From Frankia sp. RB7 (GTDB lineage: Bacteria > Pseudomonadota > Alphaproteobacteria > Rhizobiales > Xanthobacteraceae), in contig JAUEPE010000019.1 of NCBI GenBank assembly GCA_030403585.1, positions 1 to 64,000 of the forward strand: a stretch of DNA of 64,000 nt, read 5' to 3'. Position 1 is the first letter of the stretch. The number at the start of each line of letters is the position of its first letter. Under the pieces are notes generated by a model that saw only the letters and a list, made by a program, of their open reading frames with translations, was not told the origin of the DNA and did no database searches. A program made the translations under genes and the position numbers. Shown here piece after piece: positions 19,496-28,333 of this stretch.

Positions 19496-22218
19496 GCTTC
19501 GAGGTCAATGGCGCGAATTTTCCGCAAGCACCGCGCGCCGGCCAATGCCTGCGCACGTTTTTGCGGGAGCTCGGCCATTTCGGGGTGAAGAAGGGCTGCG
19601 ACGCCGGCGATTGCGGCGCCTGCACCGTGCTGCTTGACGGCGAGCCCGTGCATAGCTGCCTGATCCCCGCATTTCGCGCGGAGGGACGCGCGATCACCAC
19701 GATCGAAGGTCTCGGCGGCGAACATGGCGCGCACCCGATGCAGCAGGCCTTCCTCGACGCGCAGGGATTCCAGTGCGGCTTTTGCACCGCCGGCATGATC
19801 CTCACCTGCGCCTCGCTGAACCAGGCACAGCGAACCGACCTCGACGCCGCGCTGAAGGGCAACATCTGCCGTTGCACCGGCTACCGCGCGATCGAGGACG
19901 CGATCCACGGCAAGTCCAACATCGACGAGAGTGTCGAGGCTGGCGGCGCGTTCGGCCGCAGCCTGCCCGCGCCCGCGGGTCCCGACGTCGTTCGCGGCAC
20001 GGCGCGCTACACGTTCGACACTCAGATTGATGGCCTGCTGCACATCAAGCTGCTGCGCTCGCCATATGCGCACGCGCGGATCGTCGCGATCGACCGATCG
20101 GCGGCGATGGCCGTACCCGGCGTGCACGCGGTCCTGACGCATGAGGATGCGCCTTCGGTGCTGTTCTCGACCGCGCGGCACGAGAAGGACTGGATGGACC
20201 CCGAGGACACCCGCATCCTCGACGAAATCGTCCGCTTCATCGGCCAGAAGGTTGCCGCCGTCGTAGCGGACAGCGAAGGCGCCGCCGAGGAGGCCTGCCG
20301 CCGGCTGAAGGTCGAGTACGAGATCTTGCCCGCGCTGATCGATCCCGAACAGGCAATGGTGCCGGGCGCGCCGCTCGTTCATCCCGATCGCACTACAGCG
20401 AACCGCGTTGCCGACGCGCAGCGCAATCTCGTCGCCGAGACTCATGGCGAGTTTGGCGATGTCGCCTCGGCCCTGGCCGCATCTGTCGTCACCTACGAGG
20501 CCACCTTCCACAGCCACCGTGTGCAGCACGCGGCGCTGGAGACCCATGGCGGCCTTGCCTGGCTCGACGATGCGGGTGTGCTCAACGTCCGCACCTCGAC
20601 GCAGGTGCCGTTCCTGACCCGGCGTGCGCTCTCGGACATCTTCGGACTTCCCATGGACAAGGTCCGCGTGTTCTGCGAGCGGGTCGGCGGCGGCTTTGGC
20701 GGCAAGCAGGAGATGTTCGTCGAGGATATTCTGGCACTTGCCGCGCTGAAGACGGGGCGGCCGGTCAAGCTCGAGCTCACCCGCGAGGAGCAGTTCATCG
20801 CAACCTCGACGCGGCACCCGATGCGTGTCCACATCAAGGCCGGCGCCGATGCCGACGGCAAGCTCACAGCGCTTCAACTCGACGTGCTCTCCAATACAGG
20901 CGCTTACGGCAATCATGGCGGCTCCGTGATGTTCCACGCGGTGTCGGAGTCCATCGCCGTCTACAACTGCCCGAACAAGCGGGTCGACGGCTTCGTCGTC
21001 TACACGAACACGGTCCCTGCGGGTGCGTTTCGCGGCTATGGCCTGCCGCAGACCTTGATCGCGGTGGAAGCCGCGATCGACGAGCTGGCGAAGCAGCTTG
21101 GCATCAGCCCCTATGAGATGCGCCGCCGCAACATTATCAGGCTCGGCGATCCCATGCTGTCGCCACCGGAATCCGAATATCACGACGTGCTCTACGGCTC
21201 CTACGGGCTCGACCAGTGCATCGACCTCGTCGAGCGCGCGATGCAAGCAGATCAGCCAGAGCCCAAGCTGTCGGGCGAATGGCTGACCGGCGATGGCATC
21301 GCGCTGACCATGATTGATACCGTGCCGCCCGCCGGGCACATCGCCGACGCGATGATCGCGCTGAACGACGATGGCGGCTTCGATCTCACCGTCGGCACCG
21401 CCGAGTTCGGCAACGGCACCAGCACCGTGCACCGGCAGATCGCCGCAACAGTGCTCGCGACCACCGTCGACAGGATTTGCCTGCGCCAGTCCGACACCGC
21501 CCACGGCGGCCACGACACCGGCGCCTATGGCAGCACGGGCACATTCGTTGCCGGCAAGGCGACGCAGGCAGCCGCCATGCAGCTTGCGATCGAATTGAAG
21601 GCGGCCGCCGCTGGCGCGTGGCTTTGCGATGTCGCGACTTGCACGCTCGAGGGCGAGTTCGTCGTCAGCGGCGTGCGGCGCATGTCTTTTACTGAGCTGG
21701 CGAAGCTCGCGCGCGAGACGGGTCGTCCGTTCGCAGCGCACGGCAATTCCGAGGGAACGCCGCGGTCCGTCGGCTTTAACGTGCAGGGCTTTCGCATCGC
21801 CGTGAACAAGGGCACCGGAGAGATCAGGATTCTCAGGAGCGTGCAGGCGGCGGATGCCGGCATCGTCGCCAATCCCATGCAGTGCCGCGGCCAGGTCGAG
21901 GGTGGCGTCGCGCAGGCCCTCGGTGCGGCGCTTTACGAGGAGATGGTGATCGATGCAGAGGGCCGCGTCACCAATCCCAAATTCCGCGATTACCATCTGC
22001 CGTCCTTCGCCGACGTGCCGCGCACGGAGGTGTTGTTCGCCGAGACGTCCGATACGATCGGGCCACTGGGCGCGAAGTCGATGAGCGAGAGCCCGTACAA
22101 TCCGGTCGCGGCCGCGTTGGGCAACGCCATCGCGGATGCCACCGGCATCCGCTTCACTGCACCGCCTTTCAAGGCGGACCGGCTGTTTCCGGCGCTGTAC
22201 GAGAAATTTGGCGACTAA
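19492..22218 (+). CDS. xanthine dehydrogenase, fused [2Fe-2S] and molybdopterin subunit
   Basis: 908 residues combining two proteins that are separate in many bacteria. Residues 1-150 are the iron-sulphur part, with plant-ferredoxin-type Cys36, 41, 44, 56 and the second cluster Cys95, 98, 126, 128. The remaining 750 residues are the molybdopterin domain, with GGGFGGKQE near 400, AFRGYGLPQ near 510, and KSMSESPYNP near 865 where the catalytic Glu is expected. It oxidises hypoxanthine or xanthine to urate. No XdhC-type insertion factor is seen in the window. Confidence 0.87.
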   Translation: MSFEVNGANFPQAPRAGQCLRTFLRELGHFGVKKGCDAGDCGACTVLLDGEPVHSCLIPAFRAEGRAITTIEGLGGEHGAHPMQQAFLDAQGFQCGFCTAGMILTCASLNQAQRTDLDAALKGNICRCTGYRAIEDAIHGKSNIDESVEAGGAFGRSLPAPAGPDVVRGTARYTFDTQIDGLLHIKLLRSPYAHARIVAIDRSAAMAVPGVHAVLTHEDAPSVLFSTARHEKDWMDPEDTRILDEIVRFIGQKVAAVVADSEGAAEEACRRLKVEYEILPALIDPEQAMVPGAPLVHPDRTTANRVADAQRNLVAETHGEFGDVASALAASVVTYEATFHSHRVQHAALETHGGLAWLDDAGVLNVRTSTQVPFLTRRALSDIFGLPMDKVRVFCERVGGGFGGKQEMFVEDILALAALKTGRPVKLELTREEQFIATSTRHPMRVHIKAGADADGKLTALQLDVLSNTGAYGNHGGSVMFHAVSESIAVYNCPNKRVDGFVVYTNTVPAGAFRGYGLPQTLIAVEAAIDELAKQLGISPYEMRRRNIIRLGDPMLSPPESEYHDVLYGSYGLDQCIDLVERAMQADQPEPKLSGEWLTGDGIALTMIDTVPPAGHIADAMIALNDDGGFDLTVGTAEFGNGTSTVHRQIAATVLATTVDRICLRQSDTAHGGHDTGAYGSTGTFVAGKATQAAAMQLAIELKAAAAGAWLCDVATCTLEGEFVVSGVRRMSFTELAKLARETGRPFAAHGNSEGTPRSVGFNVQGFRIAVNKGTGEIRILRSVQAADAGIVANPMQCRGQVEGGVAQALGAALYEEMVIDAEGRVTNPKFRDYHLPSFADVPRTEVLFAETSDTIGPLGAKSMSESPYNPVAAALGNAIADATGIRFTAPPFKADRLFPALYEKFGD

Positions 22219-23102
22219 CTCCCGCGATACGTCGAATAGCTCCACGGCGTGACCAGGAGAGGCACGTGATAGTGGCTCTCCGGCTCGCTGATCGCGAAGC
22301 GCAGCGGGATCTCGTCCAGGAACGGCGGATCTGACAGTGGCACGTTATGCTCGGCGTAATATTTGGCGACGCTGAAGCGGAGCTCGTAGCGGCCGATCGG
22401 CAGCGGACGGCCGCCGATCAGCGGCTGGTCGGTGCGGCCGTCAGCGTTGGTAACAGTGCGCGCGATGACGCGGTTCTCGCCGAGACTCGCGAGTTCGATC
22501 AACTCGACGGCGATGCCCGGCGCGGGCTTGCCCGCGTGATTATCGAGCACATGCGTCGAGAGCCGACCGTGCACCTTGAGCTTGTCATCCGCGATGACGA
22601 GCTGGTCGAGCCGCAGAGCAGCGATACGAGAGATTTCCTCGATCGCGCGGCGTGTCTCGGTCTTAGCAATGTTCCGCAGCCGCGCCTCGAAGTCCTGCAG
22701 GATGGAATCCTTGGTGTGCCGGCGCGCGCAGACGATATACGGGATGCCAAATTTCTTGCGATACGCATTGTTCGCCCGCTCAAAGGCCGCATATTCGGTG
22801 TCCGACAGACGGTCGAGACCGGCGCTGTTCTGCTCGGCACTCGAGTCAGGCGTGAGTCCCGCTGCGCGCTGGGTCTTGTTGGCGAGGTCGGGATGCGCGC
22901 GTATCAACGCCAGTTGCACCTCGGGCTCAGCGCTCGTGATCGCCGCCTTGATCGCGTCGAGCAGAGGATTGATGCCGGCAAACGGACGGCGGGCCGCGGC
23001 TTCTTGAGCGATCCAAGGCGAATATTCGACCACGTTTTCAAGTATAGCGACGAAATCGTCGAAGCTCGCGGCATTGAGATCAGACAAGGCGATCTGCGAC
23101 AT
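22215..23102 (-). CDS. OHCU decarboxylase fused to 5-hydroxyisourate hydrolase
   Basis: Bifunctional protein for the last two steps from urate oxidation to (S)-allantoin. The N-terminal 165 residues are 2-oxo-4-hydroxy-4-carboxy-5-ureidoimidazoline decarboxylase with the catalytic RAHPDLANK motif. The C-terminal 115 residues are a transthyretin-like HIU hydrolase with LSTHVLDNHAGKPA and the diagnostic YRGS C terminus. ATG 23102 lies eight bases after the puuE stop; an in-frame ATG at 23138 would overlap puuE. It is the last gene of the leftward operon and converges on the xanthine dehydrogenase gene with a four-base overlap. Confidence 0.9.
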   Translation of the reverse strand: MSQIALSDLNAASFDDFVAILENVVEYSPWIAQEAAARRPFAGINPLLDAIKAAITSAEPEVQLALIRAHPDLANKTQRAAGLTPDSSAEQNSAGLDRLSDTEYAAFERANNAYRKKFGIPYIVCARRHTKDSILQDFEARLRNIAKTETRRAIEEISRIAALRLDQLVIADDKLKVHGRLSTHVLDNHAGKPAPGIAVELIELASLGENRVIARTVTNADGRTDQPLIGGRPLPIGRYELRFSVAKYYAEHNVPLSDPPFLDEIPLRFAISEPESHYHVPLLVTPWSYSTYRGS

Positions 23103-23109
23103 TGCTTCC

Positions 23110-24045
23110 CTATCCGATCTCGAAAGCGGCGTCGGCAAGACCGGCGTGCTTGTCGTGCCAGTGCTGCGCGATTTGCAGCCGCGTCGGCACCCAGACGCGC
23201 TCGTGCTTGCCGATATAATCGAAGAAGCGGATCAGGCCGGCAGCGCGTCCGGGCCGACCGGCGAGACGGCAGTGCAGGCCGACCGACATCATCTTCGGCG
23301 CAGTCTCGCCTTCGGCATAGAGCACGTCAAACGCGTCCTTCAGATAGGTGTAGAACTGCTCACTCTCCGCAAAGCCCTGCGGATTGATGAAGCGCATGTC
23401 GTTGGCATCGAGCGTATAGGGAATGATGAGCTGCCTGCCGCCGGCGCCCTTGACCCAATAGGGCAGATCGTCGGCATAGGAATCGCAGAGATAGAGGAAG
23501 CCGCCCTCCTCCATCAGCAGACGGTTGGTGTTGATCGAGGAGCGCCCGGTGTACCAGCCGAGCGGCCGCGAACCGGTCGCCTCGGTATGGACGCGGATCG
23601 ACTCGGCAATCTCGGCGCGCTCCTGCGCTTCCGTCATGTCCTTGTGCTCGATCCATTTCAGGCTGTGGCTCGCGATGTCCCAGCCCGACTCCTTCATCGC
23701 CGCGACGATTTCCGGATTGCGCTTCAGTGCGGTGGCGACGCCGAACACGGTGGTCGGCCACTTCCGCTCGTCGAACATCCGCCACAGCCGCCAGAAGCCG
23801 GCGCGCGAGCCATATTCGAACATGGATTCGATATTGGCGTGACGCTGGCCGGGCCAGGGCTGCGCACCGAGCACGTCGGACAGGAACGCTTCCGACGCGC
23901 GGTCACCGTGCAGGATATTATTCTCGCCGCCTTCCTCGAAATTGACGACGAACTGCACCGCGACCCGCGCGTTGCCAGGCCATTGCGGATGCGGCGGATT
24001 GCGGCCGTAACCGCGAAGATCGCGCGGGTAGCGGGCGTCAGTCAC
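23110..24045 (-). CDS. puuE: allantoinase, PuuE type (polysaccharide deacetylase fold)
   Basis: 311 residues of the metal-independent allantoinase family found as PuuE, in the NodB/polysaccharide deacetylase superfamily. Landmarks are YPRDLRGYG at the N terminus, VNFEEGGENNILHGD, WDIASHSLKWIEH and GWYTGRSSINTNR. It opens (S)-allantoin to allantoate, the substrate of the 2921 enzyme. The start is GTG at 24045, touching the TGA of the DUF3830 gene (TGAGTG), so translation is coupled. Confidence 0.9.
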   Translation of the reverse strand: MTDARYPRDLRGYGRNPPHPQWPGNARVAVQFVVNFEEGGENNILHGDRASEAFLSDVLGAQPWPGQRHANIESMFEYGSRAGFWRLWRMFDERKWPTTVFGVATALKRNPEIVAAMKESGWDIASHSLKWIEHKDMTEAQERAEIAESIRVHTEATGSRPLGWYTGRSSINTNRLLMEEGGFLYLCDSYADDLPYWVKGAGGRQLIIPYTLDANDMRFINPQGFAESEQFYTYLKDAFDVLYAEGETAPKMMSVGLHCRLAGRPGRAAGLIRFFDYIGKHERVWVPTRLQIAQHWHDKHAGLADAAFEIG

Positions 24046-24459
24046 TCAGACTTCCTCGAAGCGGATCGGCAGCGCGCCCTTCCACAGTACGCTCTTGCCC
24101 AGCGTCGCGAGATTCTCGAGGCCGGAGGTCACCGTGATGAAGTGATTGCCGGCGAGCTGACCCATCTTGCTGGCGAAGCTGACGCCGCCATAGGCCATCA
24201 AAATCTCGGTCTCGCTGATGCCGCCGGGATAGAGGATGATCTGCCCGGGGGCGGGATAGCTGGTATGGTTCTCGTAGCCGACACCGAAGTCGAGATCGCC
24301 GAGCGGCATCCAGACGCCTTCGCCGCTCCAGCGCACATGGATGATGTGGCTTTCGAACGGCAGCGCCTTGCGGAACGCCGCGACGGTCTTGGGCGCCGCC
24401 TGCTCCTCGAAGCGGGCATCGAAGGTGAAATCGCCGGTGCGGATAACGAGTTTGCTCAT
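24046..24459 (-). CDS. DUF3830 protein, cyclophilin-like fold
   Basis: 137-residue cytoplasmic protein. The GEGVWMPLGD, ENHTSYPAPGQIILYPGG and SETEILMAYGG pattern matches the DUF3830 family, which is predicted to have a cyclophilin-like barrel and often accompanies allantoinase or hydantoin genes. Its molecular role is unknown to me; a helper for ureide ring opening is a guess from position. It is first in the leftward ureide operon, about 35 bases after a predicted sigma-54 transcription start. Confidence 0.75.
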   Translation of the reverse strand: MSKLVIRTGDFTFDARFEEQAAPKTVAAFRKALPFESHIIHVRWSGEGVWMPLGDLDFGVGYENHTSYPAPGQIILYPGGISETEILMAYGGVSFASKMGQLAGNHFITVTSGLENLATLGKSVLWKGALPIRFEEV

Positions 24460-24504
24460 CTCATCTCTCTGGATCGGGGGCTATGGCCCCACGGGGAACT
24501 TGCA

Positions 24505-24521
24505 AGCAAAGAGCATTCCAG
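24505..24521 (-). promoter_or_regulatory. sigma-54 promoter of the allantoinase operon
   Basis: Minus-strand sequence CTGGAATGCTCTTTGCT has GG (24519-24518) and GC (24507-24506) ten bases apart, with an intact TTGCT and two changes in TGGCACG. Predicted start near 24494, about 35 bases before the DUF3830 ATG. Confidence 0.6.
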
Positions 24522-24550
24522 CGGGCTTCGCGCAAGTGGCGCTGGGTCCC

Positions 24551-24838
24551 TCACCTGCGGTCGTAAGACCAGCCGAACAGGCCGCTCCGCCGCACCTCCG
24601 GCTCGGGCTCCGCGGCGGCAGCCGGCGGCGGCGCCTCCTTCAGTTCCGCCTGCGGCGGGGGCAGCGGCGGTGCCGGCAGGTTCTCGCATTTCATGGAATA
24701 GACCAGCCTGCCATCCGCGGTGCGTCCGATCGGCGCGCAGGGGTCCGGGTGCGCCACCGAGGTTCTGGGAGCAGGTTTCACCTGCGCCGCAGCCGGCGAG
24801 ACGATCAAGAGCAGGGCCAGCAGATATTTCGACATCAT
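24551..24838 (-). CDS. small secreted proline-rich hypothetical protein
   Basis: 95 residues starting MMSKYLLALLLIV with a clear signal peptide ending at PAAAQ. The mature part is Pro/Ala/Glu-rich, with two cysteines (HPDPCAP and SMKCEN) that could pair, and ends GWSYDRR. I do not recognise the family. The start may be either Met of the pair at 24838/24835; the frame upstream to 24868 is unlikely. Confidence 0.6.
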   Translation of the reverse strand: MMSKYLLALLLIVSPAAAQVKPAPRTSVAHPDPCAPIGRTADGRLVYSMKCENLPAPPLPPPQAELKEAPPPAAAAEPEPEVRRSGLFGWSYDRR

Positions 24839-25080
24839 TGTCGCGCCTGAAACCTCGATTGACCTCATTCAACCGGATTGCGCCGGTCAAGTCCATCGGG
24901 CCCGGCGGGGCGATTGCCGAATATTTAGCCGAGACCGAAAAATTTGCTCGCCCCATCGTGAAAGTGGCGCGACCGATCGTGAAGCCGGCGCTGCTGATAT
25001 CGGGCAGGTCGCATTGCCATGTCAGACGTGACGACGATGACACTTCTGACAACCGGGACGTCGTCACGGGAGAAACAGCA

Positions 25081-25299
25081 ATGCAAAAGACTCTTGCCGT
25101 TCTCGGCGCGATGCTGCTCACCGCCATCACCATCCAGACCGCAGCAGCGAGCGACCGTCACCACGTGCGCAAGGCGCCGTCTGCCCCCATCGCCCAATCG
25201 GTGCGCGATTCCAACGCGGCCATGTGGCCATCGCAGCCGACCGAACCGGACTGGTCGCGCTACGCCAACGGCGCGATGTCGGCGCCGGCGGGACGGTGA
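25081..25299 (+). CDS. small secreted hypothetical protein
   Basis: 72 residues, MQKTLAVLGAMLLTAI onwards, with a signal peptide cleaved near TAAAS and a His/Arg/Ser/Pro-rich mature part ending SAPAGR. A GGGAGAA purine run lies just before the ATG. Rhizobial genomes carry many such short exported proteins of unknown role. The same frame is open far upstream only because of high GC. Confidence 0.6.
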   Translation: MQKTLAVLGAMLLTAITIQTAAASDRHHVRKAPSAPIAQSVRDSNAAMWPSQPTEPDWSRYANGAMSAPAGR

Positions 25300-25439
25300 T
25301 TTTAGAGGCATAGGGCGCGACTGCTTCAACCTCGTCATCGGAGCAAAGGGCGGCGTTGCCATCCTCCAATGCACGTTTCAACTGCGGACACACCTTCGCA
25401 ATCTCGCGGCTCAATTCGCCCGAGCTTTGCTTTGTCTCT

Positions 25440-25960
25440 CCGCCCTCAAATCCAAGAGGGCGCAGGGAAGACCGGGTGCTGACTCGCACCCGCGGTCCGC
25501 TGCGCGAATGTGTAGCGCAGGAAGAACCGCACAGCAGCATACAGGTGGTGCCAATCACTCGGCCTTCCCTGCGCGATGGGTTGACGGCTTATGCCGTGCT
25601 CTCCCGGGAGCCGAATTCCTTTTGGCCTCCCTCGCCTCGCAGATTAGCGATGCGGTTGACCCGGTTGGGCGCTCCGCACCTCCGCGAAAAGCTTGACCGT
25701 AGCGACGACGGCCAGGACCACACGGTTTTGCCGTACGCGCGTTCGCCGGCCGCCACAGGGTTCGATGGCATCGTGCACGTGGCCATCGAAATGTTGGCGA
25801 GACGAACTAGCAGCGCCGCTCATCCACACGCGATTTCGGGCTCACAGGGACTACCCGCCCTGCCCGCACCTCTCGTGCCGACGCTGCCGCGTCCACCGCA
25901 AGCCCGGCTCGCAATCAGTGGCGACGTACGATCGCCCCTCCAGGTCGAGCCGGGATGGGC
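25440..25960. repeat. probable dispersed non-coding repeat with strong secondary structure
   Basis: The 755-base gap 25300-26054 has no convincing gene; frames across it are Arg/Pro/Ser-rich and low in coding character. I remember closely similar sequence recurring many times in Bradyrhizobium and relatives, often annotated as short hypothetical proteins, but I cannot check this here. It starts with a long hairpin (25460-25574). Boundaries are approximate. Confidence 0.5.
25460..25574. repeat. 115-base stem-loop with nested hairpin
   Basis: GCGCAGGGAAG (25460-25470) pairs exactly with CTTCCCTGCGC (25564-25574). Inside it CGGGTGC (25473-25479) pairs exactly with GCACCCG (25486-25492) across a six-base loop. 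The order resembles a structured RNA domain more than a terminator, since no T-run follows. Confidence 0.6.
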
Positions 25961-26054
25961 GACACATACGTCATTTCCGAATTTCGGTAAAGCGGAATGT
26001 TTTTACCGAAAGAGGTTGACAGGCCGTGCAGGTGTTTTGCCCATCGGGCAACCG

Positions 26055-26465
26055 TCAATAGGGATTGTAGTAGCGCGGTCCGCCGTAATAGCCGTAGCCG
26101 GGACCGGGACCATAATAACGCGGGCCGCCGCCATAGTAGTAGTTGTCGTAATAGTCCTGGCGCCGGCTCTCGGCGATCGCGCCGCCGATCAGACCGGCCG
26201 CGACGCCCATGAAGGCAAGGCCCGCAGCGTTCGGTCCGCGCCGGTAATAGTGACGACGTCGCGCAGAGCTGAAATCGGTCGCGCTGGATGAGCCTTGCCC
26301 TGCCACCGCGGCCTTGGCGGGCGCTGCCTTGGCCGGTGTCGGGGACGCCGCGGCCGACGGCGATAGGGACGTTACGACCAGCGCGAGACTGGTGAAAGCG
26401 GCCAGCGCGGTGCCGCGGCCAACTCTCGAATTCCAAAGTCTCGAATTCATGCGCCTGTCACTCAT
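26055..26465 (-). CDS. secreted Gly/Tyr-rich protein
   Basis: 136 residues from ATG 26465, which follows GAGG. A long signal-like region (LAAFTSLALVVTSLS) precedes an Ala/Pro/Lys-rich linker, a short hydrophobic AGLAFMGVAAGLIGGAIA segment, and a tail of Gly-Tyr-Pro repeats ending PRYYNPY. Such tails occur in rhizobial surface and BA14K-like proteins. The function is unknown. Its ribosome site lies in one copy of a 24-base tandem duplication. Confidence 0.65.
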   Translation of the reverse strand: MSDRRMNSRLWNSRVGRGTALAAFTSLALVVTSLSPSAAASPTPAKAAPAKAAVAGQGSSSATDFSSARRRHYYRRGPNAAGLAFMGVAAGLIGGAIAESRRQDYYDNYYYGGGPRYYGPGPGYGYYGGPRYYNPY

Positions 26466-26778
26466 CTTGACATCCTCTGTTCTCGCCCAAAAGACATCCT
26501 CTGTTCTCGCCCAAAAAGAGATACGGAAACAACACATAATGCGCAAAGCGTTGGAATGGTTTCGTGATCGCGGCAATCTGCCACGCTTGGAACGATTGTA
26601 AATTGAACCGCCAGATCCAGCTTGATCCATTCAACCTGAGCGGATAATGAACGGGCGCGCCGTTTTCCGGTCGCCGTAAGCGTTTACGTGAACCAACGCA
26701 TCAGCCGACGTCGTCGGGATCGATGCCAATTTCAGGGTTCAACGTGACTGACGCGTCCTTTTCCTTAAGAGAAATCAG
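26466..26778. other. intergenic region with no further gene seen
   Basis: A 313-base divergent gap between the Gly/Tyr-rich protein and the DUF2798 gene. Apart from the tandem duplication at 26469-26516, I see no ORF, hairpin or promoter that I can define. Confidence 0.4.
26469..26516. repeat. 24-bp exact tandem duplication in a leader
   Basis: The unit GACATCCTCTGTTCTCGCCC plus AAAA occurs twice without any mismatch (26469-26492 and 26493-26516). On the minus strand each copy carries AGAGGATGTC, so the leader of the 26055 gene has two potential ribosome-binding segments. The exact identity suggests a recent slippage event. Confidence 0.85.
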
Positions 26779-27036
26779 ATGATTGCGGTTCGCAAACTGC
26801 CGGCGCGCTATGCGCCGATCGTGATGCCATTTGTGCTGTCCATCCTCATGACGGCCGTGGTGTCGGTCATTTCGACGCTTCGAAGCCTCGGCGCAACGCC
26901 GGCCTTCATCGCGACCTGGCCGGGCGCCTGGGCGCTGTCATGGCTCGTCGCCTTTCCAACACTGCTGATGGTGCTGCCACTGGTCCGCCGGATCGTGACT
27001 TGCCTCGTCGCGTCTCCTCCTCAACCAGGCCGATAG
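26779..27036 (+). CDS. DUF2798 small membrane protein
   Basis: 85 residues with two hydrophobic segments (about 12-32 and 48-72), and the PFVLSILMTAVVS and WPGAWALSWLVAFPTLLMVLP patterns typical of DUF2798 proteins. It is an inner-membrane protein with no known activity. It is 21 bases upstream of the MFS gene on the same strand and may be co-transcribed with it. Confidence 0.75.
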   Translation: MIAVRKLPARYAPIVMPFVLSILMTAVVSVISTLRSLGATPAFIATWPGAWALSWLVAFPTLLMVLPLVRRIVTCLVASPPQPGR

Positions 27037-27057
27037 CCGGCGCGGACGGCGGCGCCA

Positions 27058-28320
27058 ATGCGCGCCGTCCCGCTTCCAAGATTGCTCAATCCCTTGGATC
27101 AAGCTTCCACACTTCCCGCCCCGTCCGTCGCGCTGTCGCGACATCCTCCGCTGCTGCTCTACATCGCCTCGCGCACCCTGTCGGAATTTTCCTACCAGGT
27201 CGCCACTGTTGCGGTGGGCTGGCAGATCTACGCGCTGACCGGCAGCGCCTTCTATCTCGGCCTCGCAGGTCTGGTGCAGTTCATTCCGAGCGCGCTGCTC
27301 GTCTTCATCGCCGGCCACGCCGCTGACCGCTACGACCGCCGCCGCATCGTTCAGCTCTGCGAGCTGACGCAAGGTCTTGCCGCCGGTTATCTCGCCATGC
27401 GGCTATTCACGGGCATGCTGACTGCGCCCGAGATCTTCACCGTACTCGCAGTTTTCGGCCTCGCCGGTGCCTTCGAAAGCCCGGCCTCGTCCGCGCTACT
27501 GCCGGCGGTCGCGCCGGAGGGTATGCTGCAACGGGCGACCGCGCTGGCAACCGGCGCCTGGCAGATCGCGACCATCGGCGGCCCGGCCGTTGGCGGGCTC
27601 GCTTACGCGCTCTCGCCGAGCACGCCGTTCGTGTTGATGGCGGTGCTGTCGCTGATCGCATGCGGGCTCAGCGGCTTGATCCGTGTCGCGCGCATCGCCC
27701 CTTCCGAGCACGAAGGTGTCGACGGGCTGTTTGCCGGCCTGCACTTCGTCCGCCGCAATCCCGCGATCCTCGGCACGATCTCGCTCGACCTGTTCGCGGT
27801 CCTGCTCGGCGGCGCCACCGCGCTGCTGCCGATCTATGCCAAGGACATCTTGCAGGCCGGTCCATGGGCGCTGGGCGTGATGCGCGCGGCGCCCGCGGTC
27901 GGTGCGCTCTGTATGACCGCGATCATCGCGCGCCATCCGATCGCGCGGCGGGCGGGCTTGCGGATGTTCCAGGCGGTCATTGCCTTCGGGCTCGCGACCA
28001 TCGTGTTCGCGCTGTCGCGGAACATCTGGCTCTCGGTGATCGCGCTCGCAGCGATGGGCGCGGCCGACACCATCAGCGTCGTCGTCCGCGTCGCGCTGGT
28101 GCAGCTGGCCACGCCGGATGCGATGCGCGGCCGCGTCGGCGCCGTGAACTTCCTGTTCATCAACGCCTCCAACCAGCTCGGCGAGTTCGAGAGCGGTATG
28201 GCGGCAGCCCTGCTCGGTGCGATGCCGGCCGCCGCGCTCGGCGGCCTCGGCACCATCGCGATTGCGCTACTCTGGATGAAGCTGTTTCCGGTGCTGCGCG
28301 AGGTGGACCAGTTGGAATGA
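27058..28320 (+). CDS. MFS transporter, EntS-like exporter
   Basis: 420-residue major facilitator with about 12 membrane segments. The loop 2-3 motif reads AGHAADRYDRRRIV near residue 85, the standard MFS signature. Overall layout is that of EntS/MFS_3-type exporters: short N terminus, SEFSYQVATVAVGWQIYALTGS in helix 1. The substrate is unknown; siderophore or drug export is typical for the group. It converges on the DUF900 hydrolase gene. Confidence 0.82.
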   Translation: MRAVPLPRLLNPLDQASTLPAPSVALSRHPPLLLYIASRTLSEFSYQVATVAVGWQIYALTGSAFYLGLAGLVQFIPSALLVFIAGHAADRYDRRRIVQLCELTQGLAAGYLAMRLFTGMLTAPEIFTVLAVFGLAGAFESPASSALLPAVAPEGMLQRATALATGAWQIATIGGPAVGGLAYALSPSTPFVLMAVLSLIACGLSGLIRVARIAPSEHEGVDGLFAGLHFVRRNPAILGTISLDLFAVLLGGATALLPIYAKDILQAGPWALGVMRAAPAVGALCMTAIIARHPIARRAGLRMFQAVIAFGLATIVFALSRNIWLSVIALAAMGAADTISVVVRVALVQLATPDAMRGRVGAVNFLFINASNQLGEFESGMAAALLGAMPAAALGGLGTIAIALLWMKLFPVLREVDQLE

Positions 28321-28333
28321 CGCAGTTCGACCT

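Noticed and set aside
19408..22245. 945-codon leftward frame opposite xanthine dehydrogenase
   Set aside because: Mirrors the real dehydrogenase frame; composition is His/Arg/Ala-rich with no domain.
22323..22342. TGGCACG-containing sigma-54-like site
   Set aside because: Lies inside the OHCU decarboxylase/HIU hydrolase gene and has no TTGC at the right distance.
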